Positions 8,342 through 16,988 of a stretch of DNA of 64,000 nt are shown here, in pieces. Every line of letters starts with the position of its first letter. Positions within the stretch are counted from its first letter, which is position 1. Made by a program: the position numbers and the translations under genes. The notes beneath the pieces were generated by a model, which saw only the letters and a program-made list of their open reading frames with translations, was not told the DNA's origin and made no database searches. This DNA comes from Paenibacillaceae bacterium (GTDB lineage: Bacteria > Bacillota > Bacilli > Paenibacillales > Paenibacillaceae), in assembly GCA_900766135.1 (NCBI GenBank), contig CAAFUF010000031.1, positions 28,815-92,814 of the forward strand, given 5' to 3'.

Positions 8342-9244
8342 ATGAAAAAGAAGCTGGGTTTGGCGTATAGGGAAGGGCTGGTCGGTTATTTGTTCCTGTC
8401 GCCGGTATTCGCGTTTTATGCGATTTTTCTGGTGATCCCGTTTTTCTTCTCCTTGTTCCTCAGCTTTACGGAGTGGGGCGGCTTCGATCTCGCATCGATC
8501 CAGTGGGTGGGGCTGGACAATTACCGCTTGCTGTTTTCTCCGGAATCGAACTTCCTGCACCCCGTGCTGACCAACACGTTTACGTTCGCCTTCGGCACGG
8601 TGGCCATTTCATTCCTTTGCGCGCTGGCCGTCGCCTACTTCATTACGCGGCTGCGTTGGGAGGGGCTGTGGCGGACGCTGTATTTTCTGCCATCGGTCAC
8701 GACGGTGGTGGCCATCGGCAATATCTGGCTGTACCTGTACAATCCGACGAACGGGTTGATCAACGAACTGCTCGCTTGGATGGGCCTGCCGCGGCAGAAC
8801 TTTCTTCAGGATCCGAATACGGCGCTGACGTCGGTGATCGTGGTGGGGGGCTGGCTCGGGATCGGCAGCTCGATGCTGATTCTGTCGGCCGGGCTGAAGG
8901 CTATCCCGGAGGACTTCTACGAGGCGGCCGATCTGGAGGGGGGAAGCCTGTGGAACGTGTTCGTCGGGATTACGCTACCGCTGCTTAAGCCGTCCATCAC
9001 CTTCGTGCTGATCACGTCGTTTATCGGCGGGCTGCAGTCGTTTACGCTGACCATGGTGATGACGCGGACCGGAGGGCCGGGCGATGCCACTAACGTAGCC
9101 GGTCTGGAAATGTATAAGCAGGCGTTTTCGTTCGGCAACTGGGGACTTGCCAGCGCCATGGCGTTCGTGCTATTCGTCTGCATCATGATCATTACGGCGA
9201 TCCAGATGCGATTTTTTAAACGGGGAGGGGTGGAGAGCTACTGA
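8342..9244 (+). CDS. Sugar ABC transporter permease, MalF/UgpA type
   Basis: A 300-residue inner-membrane subunit with about six TM segments. The EAA loop (YEAADLEGGSLWNVFVGI) before TM5 docks the ATPase. The ATG lies 12 bases after the lipoprotein stop, with a weak GGGTGG as RBS. Its stop overlaps the next start (TGATG at 9242-9246), showing translational coupling. No ATPase gene follows. Confidence 0.9.
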   Translation: MKKKLGLAYREGLVGYLFLSPVFAFYAIFLVIPFFFSLFLSFTEWGGFDLASIQWVGLDNYRLLFSPESNFLHPVLTNTFTFAFGTVAISFLCALAVAYFITRLRWEGLWRTLYFLPSVTTVVAIGNIWLYLYNPTNGLINELLAWMGLPRQNFLQDPNTALTSVIVVGGWLGIGSSMLILSAGLKAIPEDFYEAADLEGGSLWNVFVGITLPLLKPSITFVLITSFIGGLQSFTLTMVMTRTGGPGDATNVAGLEMYKQAFSFGNWGLASAMAFVLFVCIMIITAIQMRFFKRGGVESY

Positions 9245-10119
9245 TGCGACGAAAAAAAACGCCCTGGGTTTCCTTTGCGATCCTCGTTATCGGCTCCATC
9301 GCGATGCTGTTTCCTTTCCTGGACATGATCTTCAGCTCGTTCAAAGGGGCGGCGGAATATAACAGCTTGTATTACCGGTTCTTGCCGGAGAAGTTCCAGT
9401 TCGGCAACTACGGACTGGCGTTCGAATCGCTGAACCTCGCTTTGCTGTTCAAGAACAGCCTGATTAAATCCGTCGTCACCACCGTCCTGGTGCTGCTGAC
9501 GAGCTCAATGGCGGCATATGCGTTGTCGAAGCTGCGGTTTCGCGGGCGGGACGGCGTCTTCCGGTTTATTTTATCGACGATGATGATTCCAAGCTTTCTG
9601 TTCTTTATCCCGAACTTTTATATCATGACGCATTTTCCGCTCGCCGGCGGCAACGACCTGTTCGGCAATGGCGGCGTGGGCGGTCTGACGACGTCGATCC
9701 TGTCGCTGATTCTGCCTTTTGCGGTCAGCGCGTACGGGATCTTCCTGATGCGCCAGTTCATCATGACGATCAACAACGCGTATCTGGAAGCGGCCCGCAT
9801 CGACGGCGCATCGGAGCTCCGCATTTATTTTCGGCTGATCCTGCCGATGACCGGACCGGCGCTGGCCACCCTGGCGATTTTCGAATTCATCGGGCAGTGG
9901 AACGAGTTCATATGGGCGCTGATCATAAACTCGGTAAATCCCGAACTGGCGGTGCTCCCTGTCGGGGTACAAATGCTCAAGGACCATCTCGATCCGACGT
10001 TGACGCAGCCGCTCTTGATGGCCGGACTCGTCATTTCGACGGTCCCGATTCTGATCGTTTTTATCATTCTGCAAAAATATTACGTTCGAGGCATGATGAA
10101 CTCGGGGTTAAAAGAGTAA
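9244..10119 (+). CDS. Sugar ABC transporter permease, MalG/UgpE type
   Basis: A 291-residue partner permease with six TM segments and the EAA loop LEAARIDGASELRIYFRLILP. It ends in YYVRGMMNSGLKE, the C-terminal signature of this permease class. The start overlaps the preceding stop by one base. It pairs with the 8342 product to form the channel of this importer. Confidence 0.9.
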   Translation: MRRKKTPWVSFAILVIGSIAMLFPFLDMIFSSFKGAAEYNSLYYRFLPEKFQFGNYGLAFESLNLALLFKNSLIKSVVTTVLVLLTSSMAAYALSKLRFRGRDGVFRFILSTMMIPSFLFFIPNFYIMTHFPLAGGNDLFGNGGVGGLTTSILSLILPFAVSAYGIFLMRQFIMTINNAYLEAARIDGASELRIYFRLILPMTGPALATLAIFEFIGQWNEFIWALIINSVNPELAVLPVGVQMLKDHLDPTLTQPLLMAGLVISTVPILIVFIILQKYYVRGMMNSGLKE

Positions 10120-10163
10120 GGCCGGCAGTGCCACTACATTGAAACTTGAAGGGAGTTTTTCTC

Positions 10164-10871
10164 ATGGAACTGGATAAGCCGCAGCATATTTTGGCCATCG
10201 GCGGTCATGCCGGGGATATGGATTTGACGGCGGGAGCGGTGATCGCCAAATACGTGCAAGCGGGGCACAAAGCGACGTTCCTGCACCTCACTCCGGGCGA
10301 GAAGGGACACCCGAAGCTGTCCCCGGACGACTATGCCAAGCAAAAGATCGAGGAAGCGCATCGGTTCGCCGAGATCGTTGGCGCGGACGTCCGGTTTCTC
10401 GCCTACAAGGATGCCGAGCTGCCGGTTGACGAAGAGGTGAAATACCAGGTCGCGGACGTGATCCGCGAGGTGAAGCCGACGCTCTTGATCACGCACTGGA
10501 AAGGCTCGATGCACAAGGACCATGCGAACACGCACTACATCGTCGAGGATGCCCGGTTTTATGCGGCGCTGAAGACGATCGAACGGGCGCTGCCGAACCA
10601 TTATTCGGGCCCGCTCTATTATGCCGACAACTGGGAGGATCCGTACGACTTCCAGCCGGAGGTGTTCGTGGATATCCCCGAGGAGGCCTACGAGACGTGG
10701 GTGAAGGCGATGAACGTCTATGCCTATGCGCGCGGCGAAACGTCCGGATTCCCATTCATCGAATACTATAAAGCGCTGACGATCGTCCGCGGTGCGCCGG
10801 CCGGATTCAAACGGGCCCAAGCCTTTATGGTACCGCGGGGGGCGTTGAACAAGCGGGTGCAGTTTTTGTAG
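10164..10871 (+). CDS. PIG-L family deacetylase with altered active-site motif
   Basis: A 235-residue LmbE/PIG-L fold enzyme. The family removes N-acetyl groups from GlcNAc-type sugars using zinc. Here the usual AHPDDE motif reads GHAGDMD (in GGHAGDMDLTAG), keeping the zinc His and the second Asp but replacing the first Asp, the presumed general base, with Gly. The second site, THWKGSMHKDH, is intact. The start is ATG 10164 behind GGGAG; the TTG 18 bases upstream has no RBS. It is the last gene of the operon, with a terminator just after. It may act on imported acetylated sugars, or be a related zinc hydrolase. Confidence 0.85.
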   Translation: MELDKPQHILAIGGHAGDMDLTAGAVIAKYVQAGHKATFLHLTPGEKGHPKLSPDDYAKQKIEEAHRFAEIVGADVRFLAYKDAELPVDEEVKYQVADVIREVKPTLLITHWKGSMHKDHANTHYIVEDARFYAALKTIERALPNHYSGPLYYADNWEDPYDFQPEVFVDIPEEAYETWVKAMNVYAYARGETSGFPFIEYYKALTIVRGAPAGFKRAQAFMVPRGALNKRVQFL

Positions 10872-10879
10872 CGGGTTGC

Positions 10880-10908
10880 GGCCGGGGCCTTGGGGTCCCG
10901 GTCTTTTT
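10880..10908 (+). terminator. Intrinsic terminator after the PIG-L gene
   Basis: GGCCGGGGCC (10880-10889) pairs with GGTCCCGGTC (10894-10903) through two G-U pairs across a 4-base loop, followed by TTTTT. Confidence 0.85.
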
Positions 10909-11030
10909 ATGATGCTACCTTGAGAGGTGTCCCTTTCCTCCTTTTCCCTGCAACTTTTCCCTGCGACCTGAATAAAAGGGATAGCGGTGCAAAAGCGCCG
11001 GAAAAGTGGATGTCGATCCCGCATTAAAGA

Positions 11031-11082
11031 TGGAAATCGCTGTGATCTCAGGTATACTAAAGGATAGGTGAAAATGAGATCA
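11031..11082 (+). promoter_or_regulatory. Promoter with flanking 8-bp inverted repeat
   Basis: A -10 box TATACT at 11053-11058 with only a weak -35 (TGGAAA, 11031-11036). It is flanked by the perfect inverted repeat TGATCTCA (11043-11050) and TGAGATCA (11075-11082). The repeat could be an operator or a leader hairpin of the SARP gene. Confidence 0.5.
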
Positions 11083-11101
11083 GACAAGAGGGGTTTCCCG
11101 A

Positions 11102-12274
11102 ATGAAGGTTATCTTGGTTGATGATGAGCAACTGGCTTTGAATTATATGGAGCATCAATTGCGTCAAGTGTCCCAAGTCGAAATTCTTGGAAAGTTTGCC
11201 GACCCGTTCGAAGCCAAACGTTTTGTGCTGGAGAAGGGCGCGGAGTTGGACGTGGTGTTTCTGGACATTCATCTGCCCGAGATCGACGGCATCGAACTCG
11301 CCGAGCAGCTGTTGCAGGACAAGCCGCGGCTTAACGTGGTGTTCGTTACCGCATACGATGAATACGCGATCAAAGCTTTCGAGTTGAATGCCCTTGACTA
11401 TGTCATGAAGCCGGTTCCCAAGGAACGTCTTGAAATCACGCTGCGGCGGATCGAGGAACGTTTGGACGAACGGATGAAGCAGGAGGCCCCCCGCTCCGAA
11501 GAGGGCAAGAAACAGAGGCTGAATATCCGGTTGTTCCGGCAGTTTCGGATCGAATCTTCGAACCGCGAATCCTTGCAGGTGCGTTGGCGGACGACCAAAG
11601 CGCAGGAATTATTCCTTTATTTGCTTCAGCACCGGGGGCAGCTTGTCCGTAAGTCGGTGCTTGTCGATTTGCTATGGCCGGAGTATGAGCCTGGCCGAGC
11701 CTATTCGCAGCTGTATACGGCGGTGTACCATATCCGCAAAACGCTGGAGCCATACGGCGGCATCATGCATATCAACAGCGCCACGGACGGATATGTGCTG
11801 CAGCTCGCCAACGCCGATTTGGACGTGGAGGCGTGGGACCGGTTTGTTAATTCGGGAACGCCGCTTGACGAAAGGACCGTGGCCGATTTTGAAGAGGCGC
11901 TGGACCTGTATCAAGGGGATTACCTGCAGGATGACGAGTACTGGTGGGCGGAAAGCGAGCGTTACCGCCTGAAATCGTCATGGCTTCGCGTCGCTTCCCA
12001 ATGGGCCGCATGGCATGCGGCGAACGGTAACCCGGAACGGGCCATCGAGGTATACCAGTTGATTTGCGACCGCAACCCGCTGGCGGAAGAAGCCCATTTC
12101 GCCTTGATGAAGCTGTATGCTTCGCTGGACAAGCGCGCGCTCGTGCTTCATCAATATCGCCGATTGGAAGAGGTGTTGGCCGAGGAGTTCAACGAACTTC
12201 CCAGCCCTTCGGTCCTTCAGTGGTACCATGATTGGTCGCTCACGCAAAAAAGCCTTCCCCCAAGCCGTTCTTGA
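11102..12274 (+). CDS. SARP-type response regulator (REC, OmpR-like wHTH, BTAD)
   Basis: A 390-residue transcriptional activator. The receiver domain (1-120) has acidic D7-D8, phospho-acceptor D55, T83 and K103. The winged-helix DNA-binding domain covers about 140-230 (KAQELFLYLLQHRGQLVRKSVLVDLLWP). The bacterial transcriptional activation domain, a TPR-like helical array, covers about 235-385. This REC-wHTH-BTAD order is common in Paenibacillus. ATG 11102 follows AGAGGGG. It faces the hybrid kinase gene tail to tail, and the two share a terminator, so this kinase is its likely partner. Target genes are not visible. Confidence 0.88.
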   Translation: MKVILVDDEQLALNYMEHQLRQVSQVEILGKFADPFEAKRFVLEKGAELDVVFLDIHLPEIDGIELAEQLLQDKPRLNVVFVTAYDEYAIKAFELNALDYVMKPVPKERLEITLRRIEERLDERMKQEAPRSEEGKKQRLNIRLFRQFRIESSNRESLQVRWRTTKAQELFLYLLQHRGQLVRKSVLVDLLWPEYEPGRAYSQLYTAVYHIRKTLEPYGGIMHINSATDGYVLQLANADLDVEAWDRFVNSGTPLDERTVADFEEALDLYQGDYLQDDEYWWAESERYRLKSSWLRVASQWAAWHAANGNPERAIEVYQLICDRNPLAEEAHFALMKLYASLDKRALVLHQYRRLEEVLAEEFNELPSPSVLQWYHDWSLTQKSLPPSRS

Positions 12275-12296
12275 GCTGCCGGGAAGGCTTTTTTTG
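12246..12296. terminator. Bidirectional terminator shared by convergent genes
   Basis: AAAAAAGCCTTCCC (12246-12259) pairs with GGGAAGGCTTTTTT (12281-12294), a 14-bp stem. The left arm is still inside the SARP coding region, and the right arm ends two bases before the kinase stop, so both genes terminate here. Confidence 0.88.
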
Positions 12297-12297
12297 T

Positions 12298-15200
12298 TCA
12301 CACGGGAATGTGAAAGGAAACCGAGGTTCCCCGATCCGGAACGCTGCGAATCTCCAGCCCTTTGCCGTAATATTGCTTCAAGCGCCGGTCCGTATTCCGC
12401 AGGCCGACCCCTTGGCCGGGGCGGAAGGAAGGTTCGAAAATGAGGCGTTGCACTTCCTCGTTTATGCCGACGCCGTCATCGTTGACCGCCACTTCGTACC
12501 CTTCGTCGGAACGGGTGATGCGTATTTCCACCGTCCCTCCTTGAGATCGCCTGAGGATGCCATGGTGGACGGCGTTTTCCACCAGCGTCTGGATCGAGAG
12601 CGGGGGCAGCGTGAAATGGGGTTCAACCTCCAACGTCCAGCGGATCTTCAGCCGGTCGCCGAACCGTTCCTTCTCGATGAACAGATACGAGCGGACGAGA
12701 TCCAATTCGCCCGCAGCCGAAACAACCCGGTCGGCATTGTGAAAATCGAAGCTCGTTCGCAGATAGTTGCTGAATTCTTCAAGCAGCCGCTGCATTTTGC
12801 CGGTATCGACCGTGCCGAGCGCGGCGATGGAATTGATGGTGTTGTGGAGGAAATGCGGCTGAATTTGGGCTTGCAGCCAGGCCGCCTCCAGGCGCAGCCG
12901 CTCCTCGATCGACACTTTCAATGCGGTTAAGGCCCGAACCCGGGACCTTAACTCCCAAGCATCCACCGGTTTGGTCACGTAATCGTTGGCGCCGGACTCG
13001 AAGCCGGTAAAAATATCCTCCGGCCGGTTACGGGCCGTTAGCAATAGAACCGGAAGCTCGGAGACGGTATATCGGCCGCGAATCGCGCGCGTCAGTTCGT
13101 ATCCCGACACGCTCGGCATCATCACATCGGCCACCACCAGATCGAAAGTCCCCCGGTTTAATAAGCCGAGGGCCTCCTCGGCGTTGGTCGCGGTCATGAT
13201 ATCGTATTCCGCCGGTCCCAGCAAATCGGCAAGGATCTTCAAATTGACCGGATCGTCGTCGACGGCCAGGATGCGGGGTTTTCCGCTGTTCACGAGCGGC
13301 CGATGTACCGGCCGATTCCGAAGCTCAGCCTCGCGCGCGACCGCTGCTTCGGCGTGACTTGCCTGCGCCTCGGTCAGCCCTGCTGGCGCCGGATCAAGGA
13401 TCTCCGCCGTTTTCGCTCCCGCGACCAGAGGCAGCGTAAAGGTAAAGACGGAGCCGCGGCCAAGGGCGGAGGATACCTCCAGCGTTCCGCCATGCAGGGC
13501 GACGAGCTGCCGGCAAATGCTCAGACCCAACCCGAATCCGCCAGCGGCCCTTTCCATGATCGATGGACCTTGTTCATACGGCATAAAGATTCGTTGGCAG
13601 GTCTCCGCATCCATACCGATCCCCGTATCTTTTACGCGAATATATGCCATATCCCCCTTCGTATCGGCTTCCAGCGCGATTTCACCCAGGTCGGTGAATT
13701 TGATGGCGTTATGGAGCAGGTTATATAACACTTGAATCAACCGATTTTCATCGGCCCGGACGGATGGAAAGTCATCCGCGATTCCGATTCGCATTTGAAC
13801 CGGTTTGCCGTCAAGCAGATAATCGAGCATTTGCAGAAGGCCCGGCACGACGGTTTGCAGCCGGACGTCGACGAAATTCAGGCGAAGCGAGTTGTCCTTC
13901 AGCCGGGCGGCATCCAGCAAATCGTCGAGTAACCGCGACATGCGCCTTGCCACGGACAGCTGGATCTCCAGCTTTTGGCGTTGGGCTTCGCCAGCCGGAT
14001 GCTCCTGATCGTCCAGCACGCTTTGGGTGAGGTTCATGATTCCGTGCAGCGGGTTTCTTAACTCGTGCGAGGTGTTGATGAGAAAATCGTCCTTCTGCCG
14101 GTTGGCCTGCTGCAATTGGTCAGCCAGCCGTTCGGTCTGCTGCGCGGTCCGAAAATACCGCCTGAACCAAAATGCGGCAAAAGCCAGCACGGTGAAGATC
14201 AAATCGAACGGATAGTGCATATGTTGCAACCCAAGCCGACTCATGGCAATGGTCCACAGGATGTTGGTGCCCAAGCTTGAACAGGCCAAGAGCAGAAAAA
14301 TGACGTCCTCCTGATTGCGGACCGCTTTGCGCAGCAGGAAGGCCGTGATTACCACGGCCGACAGCAGCACGGCTGTCAGAAGCAACCGTTCAAACGGCAG
14401 CGTCACCCGGGTTGGAAAGAGCAGGACGAAAGCCGCGTACCCCGCGGAAAACCAGGCAAATATCCGCAGCAACCTGGATTGGCCTACAAAAGGAAATATG
14501 TTTTTTACGAGCGGCGGGATGAAGGACACGACTCCGATATACGAGGCGATGATCACTCTTGTGCCAATTTCAAAGGACAAGCCGGGCAGCCAAAGGTAAA
14601 GCAGCTTGTCGTCGGCTCCGATGACGGTTAGGATCGCGCAGAAGATAACGGCGGCAAAATAGAGCAACCCTTTCCGAGGGGCCCCCAGAAAATAGAGCAT
14701 GATTCCATAGAGCGCGTGAACCAGCAAGACGACGCAGAGTAATCCTTGCAGGGCTATGGATAACCCAATGCGGTGGTTCACCGCGTCCGCCGTCCCGAAA
14801 CGGATCGACTGCACGATCCCGCCCTCCCCGGCATGAGAAGCGGCTTGTATGACAATGTCCAGCTTCGTCGAACCTTGCGGGACCGGGATGGTGTAAGGCA
14901 TATATTTCGGCGTGAATTCATCCCCGTTCTCCGATAGACGCCCCTGACCGGCCACCCGTTTCCCATTGATATATACGGCCGAAGCGCGTTTAATATCGCC
15001 CGTACGCAGCGAATAAGCAGATGCTGCAGCCTCCTCGTCCATTAAAATTTGCAGGCGGTAAGTCCCGGCATAATAAGAGCTCCGGTGTTCCTCCGGAAAA
15101 TACTTTCGCCAGGATCCCGGTACGGGAACCGATGTTTTGCCGCGAATTGCCGCAAACTCGTTACCCGGCTCCGAAGAAGGAACGATCAGTGCATCCGGAT

Positions 15201-15393
15201 AGAAATCCCATTCCCCATCCAGCGGTATCGTATGGTTCGGGGGAAGCTTCCACCCCCTTAGATCCAGGATGCCGCCCGATGCCTGCGGATGATCAACGGT
15301 ACGGTTCAAGCCGAGCCAAGCCAGGCGGATTCCGGTAATGGCTACAATAAACAAGACAATGATAAGTAGCGTTCTCTGTGTTTTCATCATCAT
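12298..15393 (-). CDS. Hybrid sensor kinase: 7TMR-DISM, HisKA, REC and LytS-like kinase
   Basis: About 1031 residues counted from the triple ATG at 15393. In order: an N-terminal TM anchor, an extracellular jelly-roll domain (about 35-200), a seven-TM 7TMR-DISM block (about 210-415), HisKA with H443 in SHELRNPLHG, an HATPase with DTGIG, a receiver with D756, then a second LytS/YesM-type kinase core with H847 in QPHFLHN and its own ATPase. One chain therefore holds two kinase modules around a receiver. The longer frame starts at 15474 without RBS; a good RBS at 15420-15425 leads only to the two-codon frame ATG-CCT-TAG, so the start is uncertain. The partner is probably the SARP regulator. Confidence 0.85.
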   Translation of the reverse strand: MMMKTQRTLLIIVLFIVAITGIRLAWLGLNRTVDHPQASGGILDLRGWKLPPNHTIPLDGEWDFYPDALIVPSSEPGNEFAAIRGKTSVPVPGSWRKYFPEEHRSSYYAGTYRLQILMDEEAAASAYSLRTGDIKRASAVYINGKRVAGQGRLSENGDEFTPKYMPYTIPVPQGSTKLDIVIQAASHAGEGGIVQSIRFGTADAVNHRIGLSIALQGLLCVVLLVHALYGIMLYFLGAPRKGLLYFAAVIFCAILTVIGADDKLLYLWLPGLSFEIGTRVIIASYIGVVSFIPPLVKNIFPFVGQSRLLRIFAWFSAGYAAFVLLFPTRVTLPFERLLLTAVLLSAVVITAFLLRKAVRNQEDVIFLLLACSSLGTNILWTIAMSRLGLQHMHYPFDLIFTVLAFAAFWFRRYFRTAQQTERLADQLQQANRQKDDFLINTSHELRNPLHGIMNLTQSVLDDQEHPAGEAQRQKLEIQLSVARRMSRLLDDLLDAARLKDNSLRLNFVDVRLQTVVPGLLQMLDYLLDGKPVQMRIGIADDFPSVRADENRLIQVLYNLLHNAIKFTDLGEIALEADTKGDMAYIRVKDTGIGMDAETCQRIFMPYEQGPSIMERAAGGFGLGLSICRQLVALHGGTLEVSSALGRGSVFTFTLPLVAGAKTAEILDPAPAGLTEAQASHAEAAVAREAELRNRPVHRPLVNSGKPRILAVDDDPVNLKILADLLGPAEYDIMTATNAEEALGLLNRGTFDLVVADVMMPSVSGYELTRAIRGRYTVSELPVLLLTARNRPEDIFTGFESGANDYVTKPVDAWELRSRVRALTALKVSIEERLRLEAAWLQAQIQPHFLHNTINSIAALGTVDTGKMQRLLEEFSNYLRTSFDFHNADRVVSAAGELDLVRSYLFIEKERFGDRLKIRWTLEVEPHFTLPPLSIQTLVENAVHHGILRRSQGGTVEIRITRSDEGYEVAVNDDGVGINEEVQRLIFEPSFRPGQGVGLRNTDRRLKQYYGKGLEIRSVPDRGTSVSFHIPV

Positions 15394-15524
15394 TTTACAT
15401 TCGCTAAGGCATTCGGATTCTCCTTTTTTGTCAATGCGCATCCGTGCTTGTCGATAAATTGTAGAGCTGTACATGCGAAAATGCGGTACATGTCAAAAAA
15501 CTTTCACCGCAGGGAGAGATGGGG

Positions 15525-15884
15525 ATGGCACGCGTCATGGTGGTCGATGATGCCGCGTTTATGCGTATGGTGCTCAAGCAAATGCTGCAGGAAGACGGCC
15601 ATGAGGTCGTTGCAGAAGCCAAGGATGGACTGGAAGCGGTCCGTTATTACGATACCTGGACGCCTGACCTGGTGACGATGGATATCACGATGCCCGAAAT
15701 GGACGGCATCTCGGCAGTCCAAGCGATAAAAGGGATGGATCCGGCCGCCAAAATTATTATGTGCTCTGCCATGGGGCAGCAAAAAATGGTAGTCCAGGCG
15801 ATTCAGGCCGGTGCGCTTGATTTCGTCGTGAAACCCTTTCAAAAAGAACGGGTGACCGAAGCCGTACAGAAAGTGTTGAGTTAG
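15525..15884 (+). CDS. CheY-like single-domain response regulator
   Basis: A 119-residue stand-alone receiver with no output domain. It has the acidic pair in VVDDAAFMR, phospho-acceptor D53 in VTMDITMPEMDG and the conserved Lys in VVKPF near the C-terminus. The start is ATG 15525, eight bases after AGGGAG; the ATG at 15519 is too close to that RBS. It is one base upstream of the GAF/GGDEF-like gene and in the same unit. No chemotaxis genes are nearby, so it more likely signals to the two neighbouring GGDEF proteins than to a flagellar motor. Confidence 0.88.
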   Translation: MARVMVVDDAAFMRMVLKQMLQEDGHEVVAEAKDGLEAVRYYDTWTPDLVTMDITMPEMDGISAVQAIKGMDPAAKIIMCSAMGQQKMVVQAIQAGALDFVVKPFQKERVTEAVQKVLS

Positions 15885-15885
15885 G

Positions 15886-16983
15886 ATGGGAATGATGGGG
15901 ATTACAAAGCGGCTTGCCGGAATTTTTAAGGCAGCCAAAGACTTCGCCGGGCAGGCAGCAGTTCCTCGCGCTCGGAAGGAAGGATTGTTGGAACTGCTTG
16001 AACAGCAAGGACGAATCTTGGACATGATCGCGAAGGGGATCAAGCCGAAGCCAATCCTGCAGGAACTGGCCGGGTTTATCGAACGGCATACCGATGCGGG
16101 ATGCGCCGTCTATTTGCCGGACGGCGAGAGAGGACCGGGTAAACTGCTATTAACCGCCGCATCCGGGTTGCCAAGGGAGTACGTCCGCCGCATCCAGGGC
16201 ATGGAATTGGCCCCGTCCACGGGAGTATGCGGCGCCGCGGCCGTTGAGCGGCGCCTCGTTGTCGTGGAAGATGCCGGCCGTGATTCGCGGTGCCTTCACT
16301 ACTTCGACCTTCTCTTGGAGCATCCGCAGTTGAGATCGTGTTGGGCCGTTCCGATATTGGCATCGGACGGCAGCGTGGCCGCTGTTTTCGAGCTGCACCG
16401 CGAGATACACGCACCGCCGACGCCCGATGCCTTGGAGCTGCTTAAAGTGGGAGGACAGCTAATCAGGCTGGCGAGGGAAGGGATGCAAATGCGCGAAGAA
16501 CTGCATCGGCGTCTTTACTATGACGAAGTGACGGGGCTGCCAAACCGATCGTTTTTCCGGGAACGGCTGCAGCAGGCTTTACAGCCGGGTGAGGGGAATC
16601 TTCGCCCGTTCGTCGTTCTTTATCTTGAAATCACAGGACTGCGTGAGGTTCATGCACGATTAGGCCAGGTAGTCGAAGATGATGGACTTAAGCAGATCGC
16701 GGAGCTGTTGTCCGACGGGTTGCCGGCTGCTTCCGTGCTATGCCGGATGGGAGATTGCCGGTTTGCTGCGATCGTGTGGGATATGACGGAGGTAGAGGCA
16801 ACCTTGCTTGGCCGCAGGCTGGTTACGGCGGTCGGGGGAAATCCGTTCCCGCCGGATCCCTCATGCCGACTTACCGCCGCCGTGGGGATCGGGGCGTTTC
16901 CCGAGCACGGGGGAGGGGTACTGCAAGCTGCCAAAGCCGATCTGTACAGGTCAAAGGATCCGAAGTATTGGATTGGAGGGTGA
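15886..16983 (+). CDS. GAF protein with degenerate GGDEF domain
   Basis: A 365-residue cytoplasmic protein. A short helix leads into a GAF sensor domain (about 40-195), then a GGDEF-fold domain (about 205-360) that starts with the usual YYDEVTGLPNR. The signature reads M-G-D-C-R-F (residues 288-293) instead of GGDEF, so it should not make c-di-GMP and may bind nucleotide or act as a partner of the active cyclase downstream. The ATG at 15886 lies two bases after the CheY stop; ATGs at 15892 and 15895 are alternatives. The downstream gene follows after five bases. Confidence 0.8.
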   Translation: MGMMGITKRLAGIFKAAKDFAGQAAVPRARKEGLLELLEQQGRILDMIAKGIKPKPILQELAGFIERHTDAGCAVYLPDGERGPGKLLLTAASGLPREYVRRIQGMELAPSTGVCGAAAVERRLVVVEDAGRDSRCLHYFDLLLEHPQLRSCWAVPILASDGSVAAVFELHREIHAPPTPDALELLKVGGQLIRLAREGMQMREELHRRLYYDEVTGLPNRSFFRERLQQALQPGEGNLRPFVVLYLEITGLREVHARLGQVVEDDGLKQIAELLSDGLPAASVLCRMGDCRFAAIVWDMTEVEATLLGRRLVTAVGGNPFPPDPSCRLTAAVGIGAFPEHGGGVLQAAKADLYRSKDPKYWIGG

Positions 16984-16988
16984 TCTCG

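Noticed and set aside
7322..8560. 412-codon antisense ORF over the lipoprotein gene
   Set aside because: No domain, no RBS; the sense frame encodes a typical lipoprotein and overlaps into a permease.
12232..12930. 232-codon plus-strand ORF after the SARP gene
   Set aside because: It is antisense to the kinase ATPase domain, which has clear motifs, and begins inside the SARP gene.
15886..16983. Active diguanylate cyclase
   Set aside because: The signature is MGDCRF rather than GGDEF, so the catalytic acidic pair is not there.
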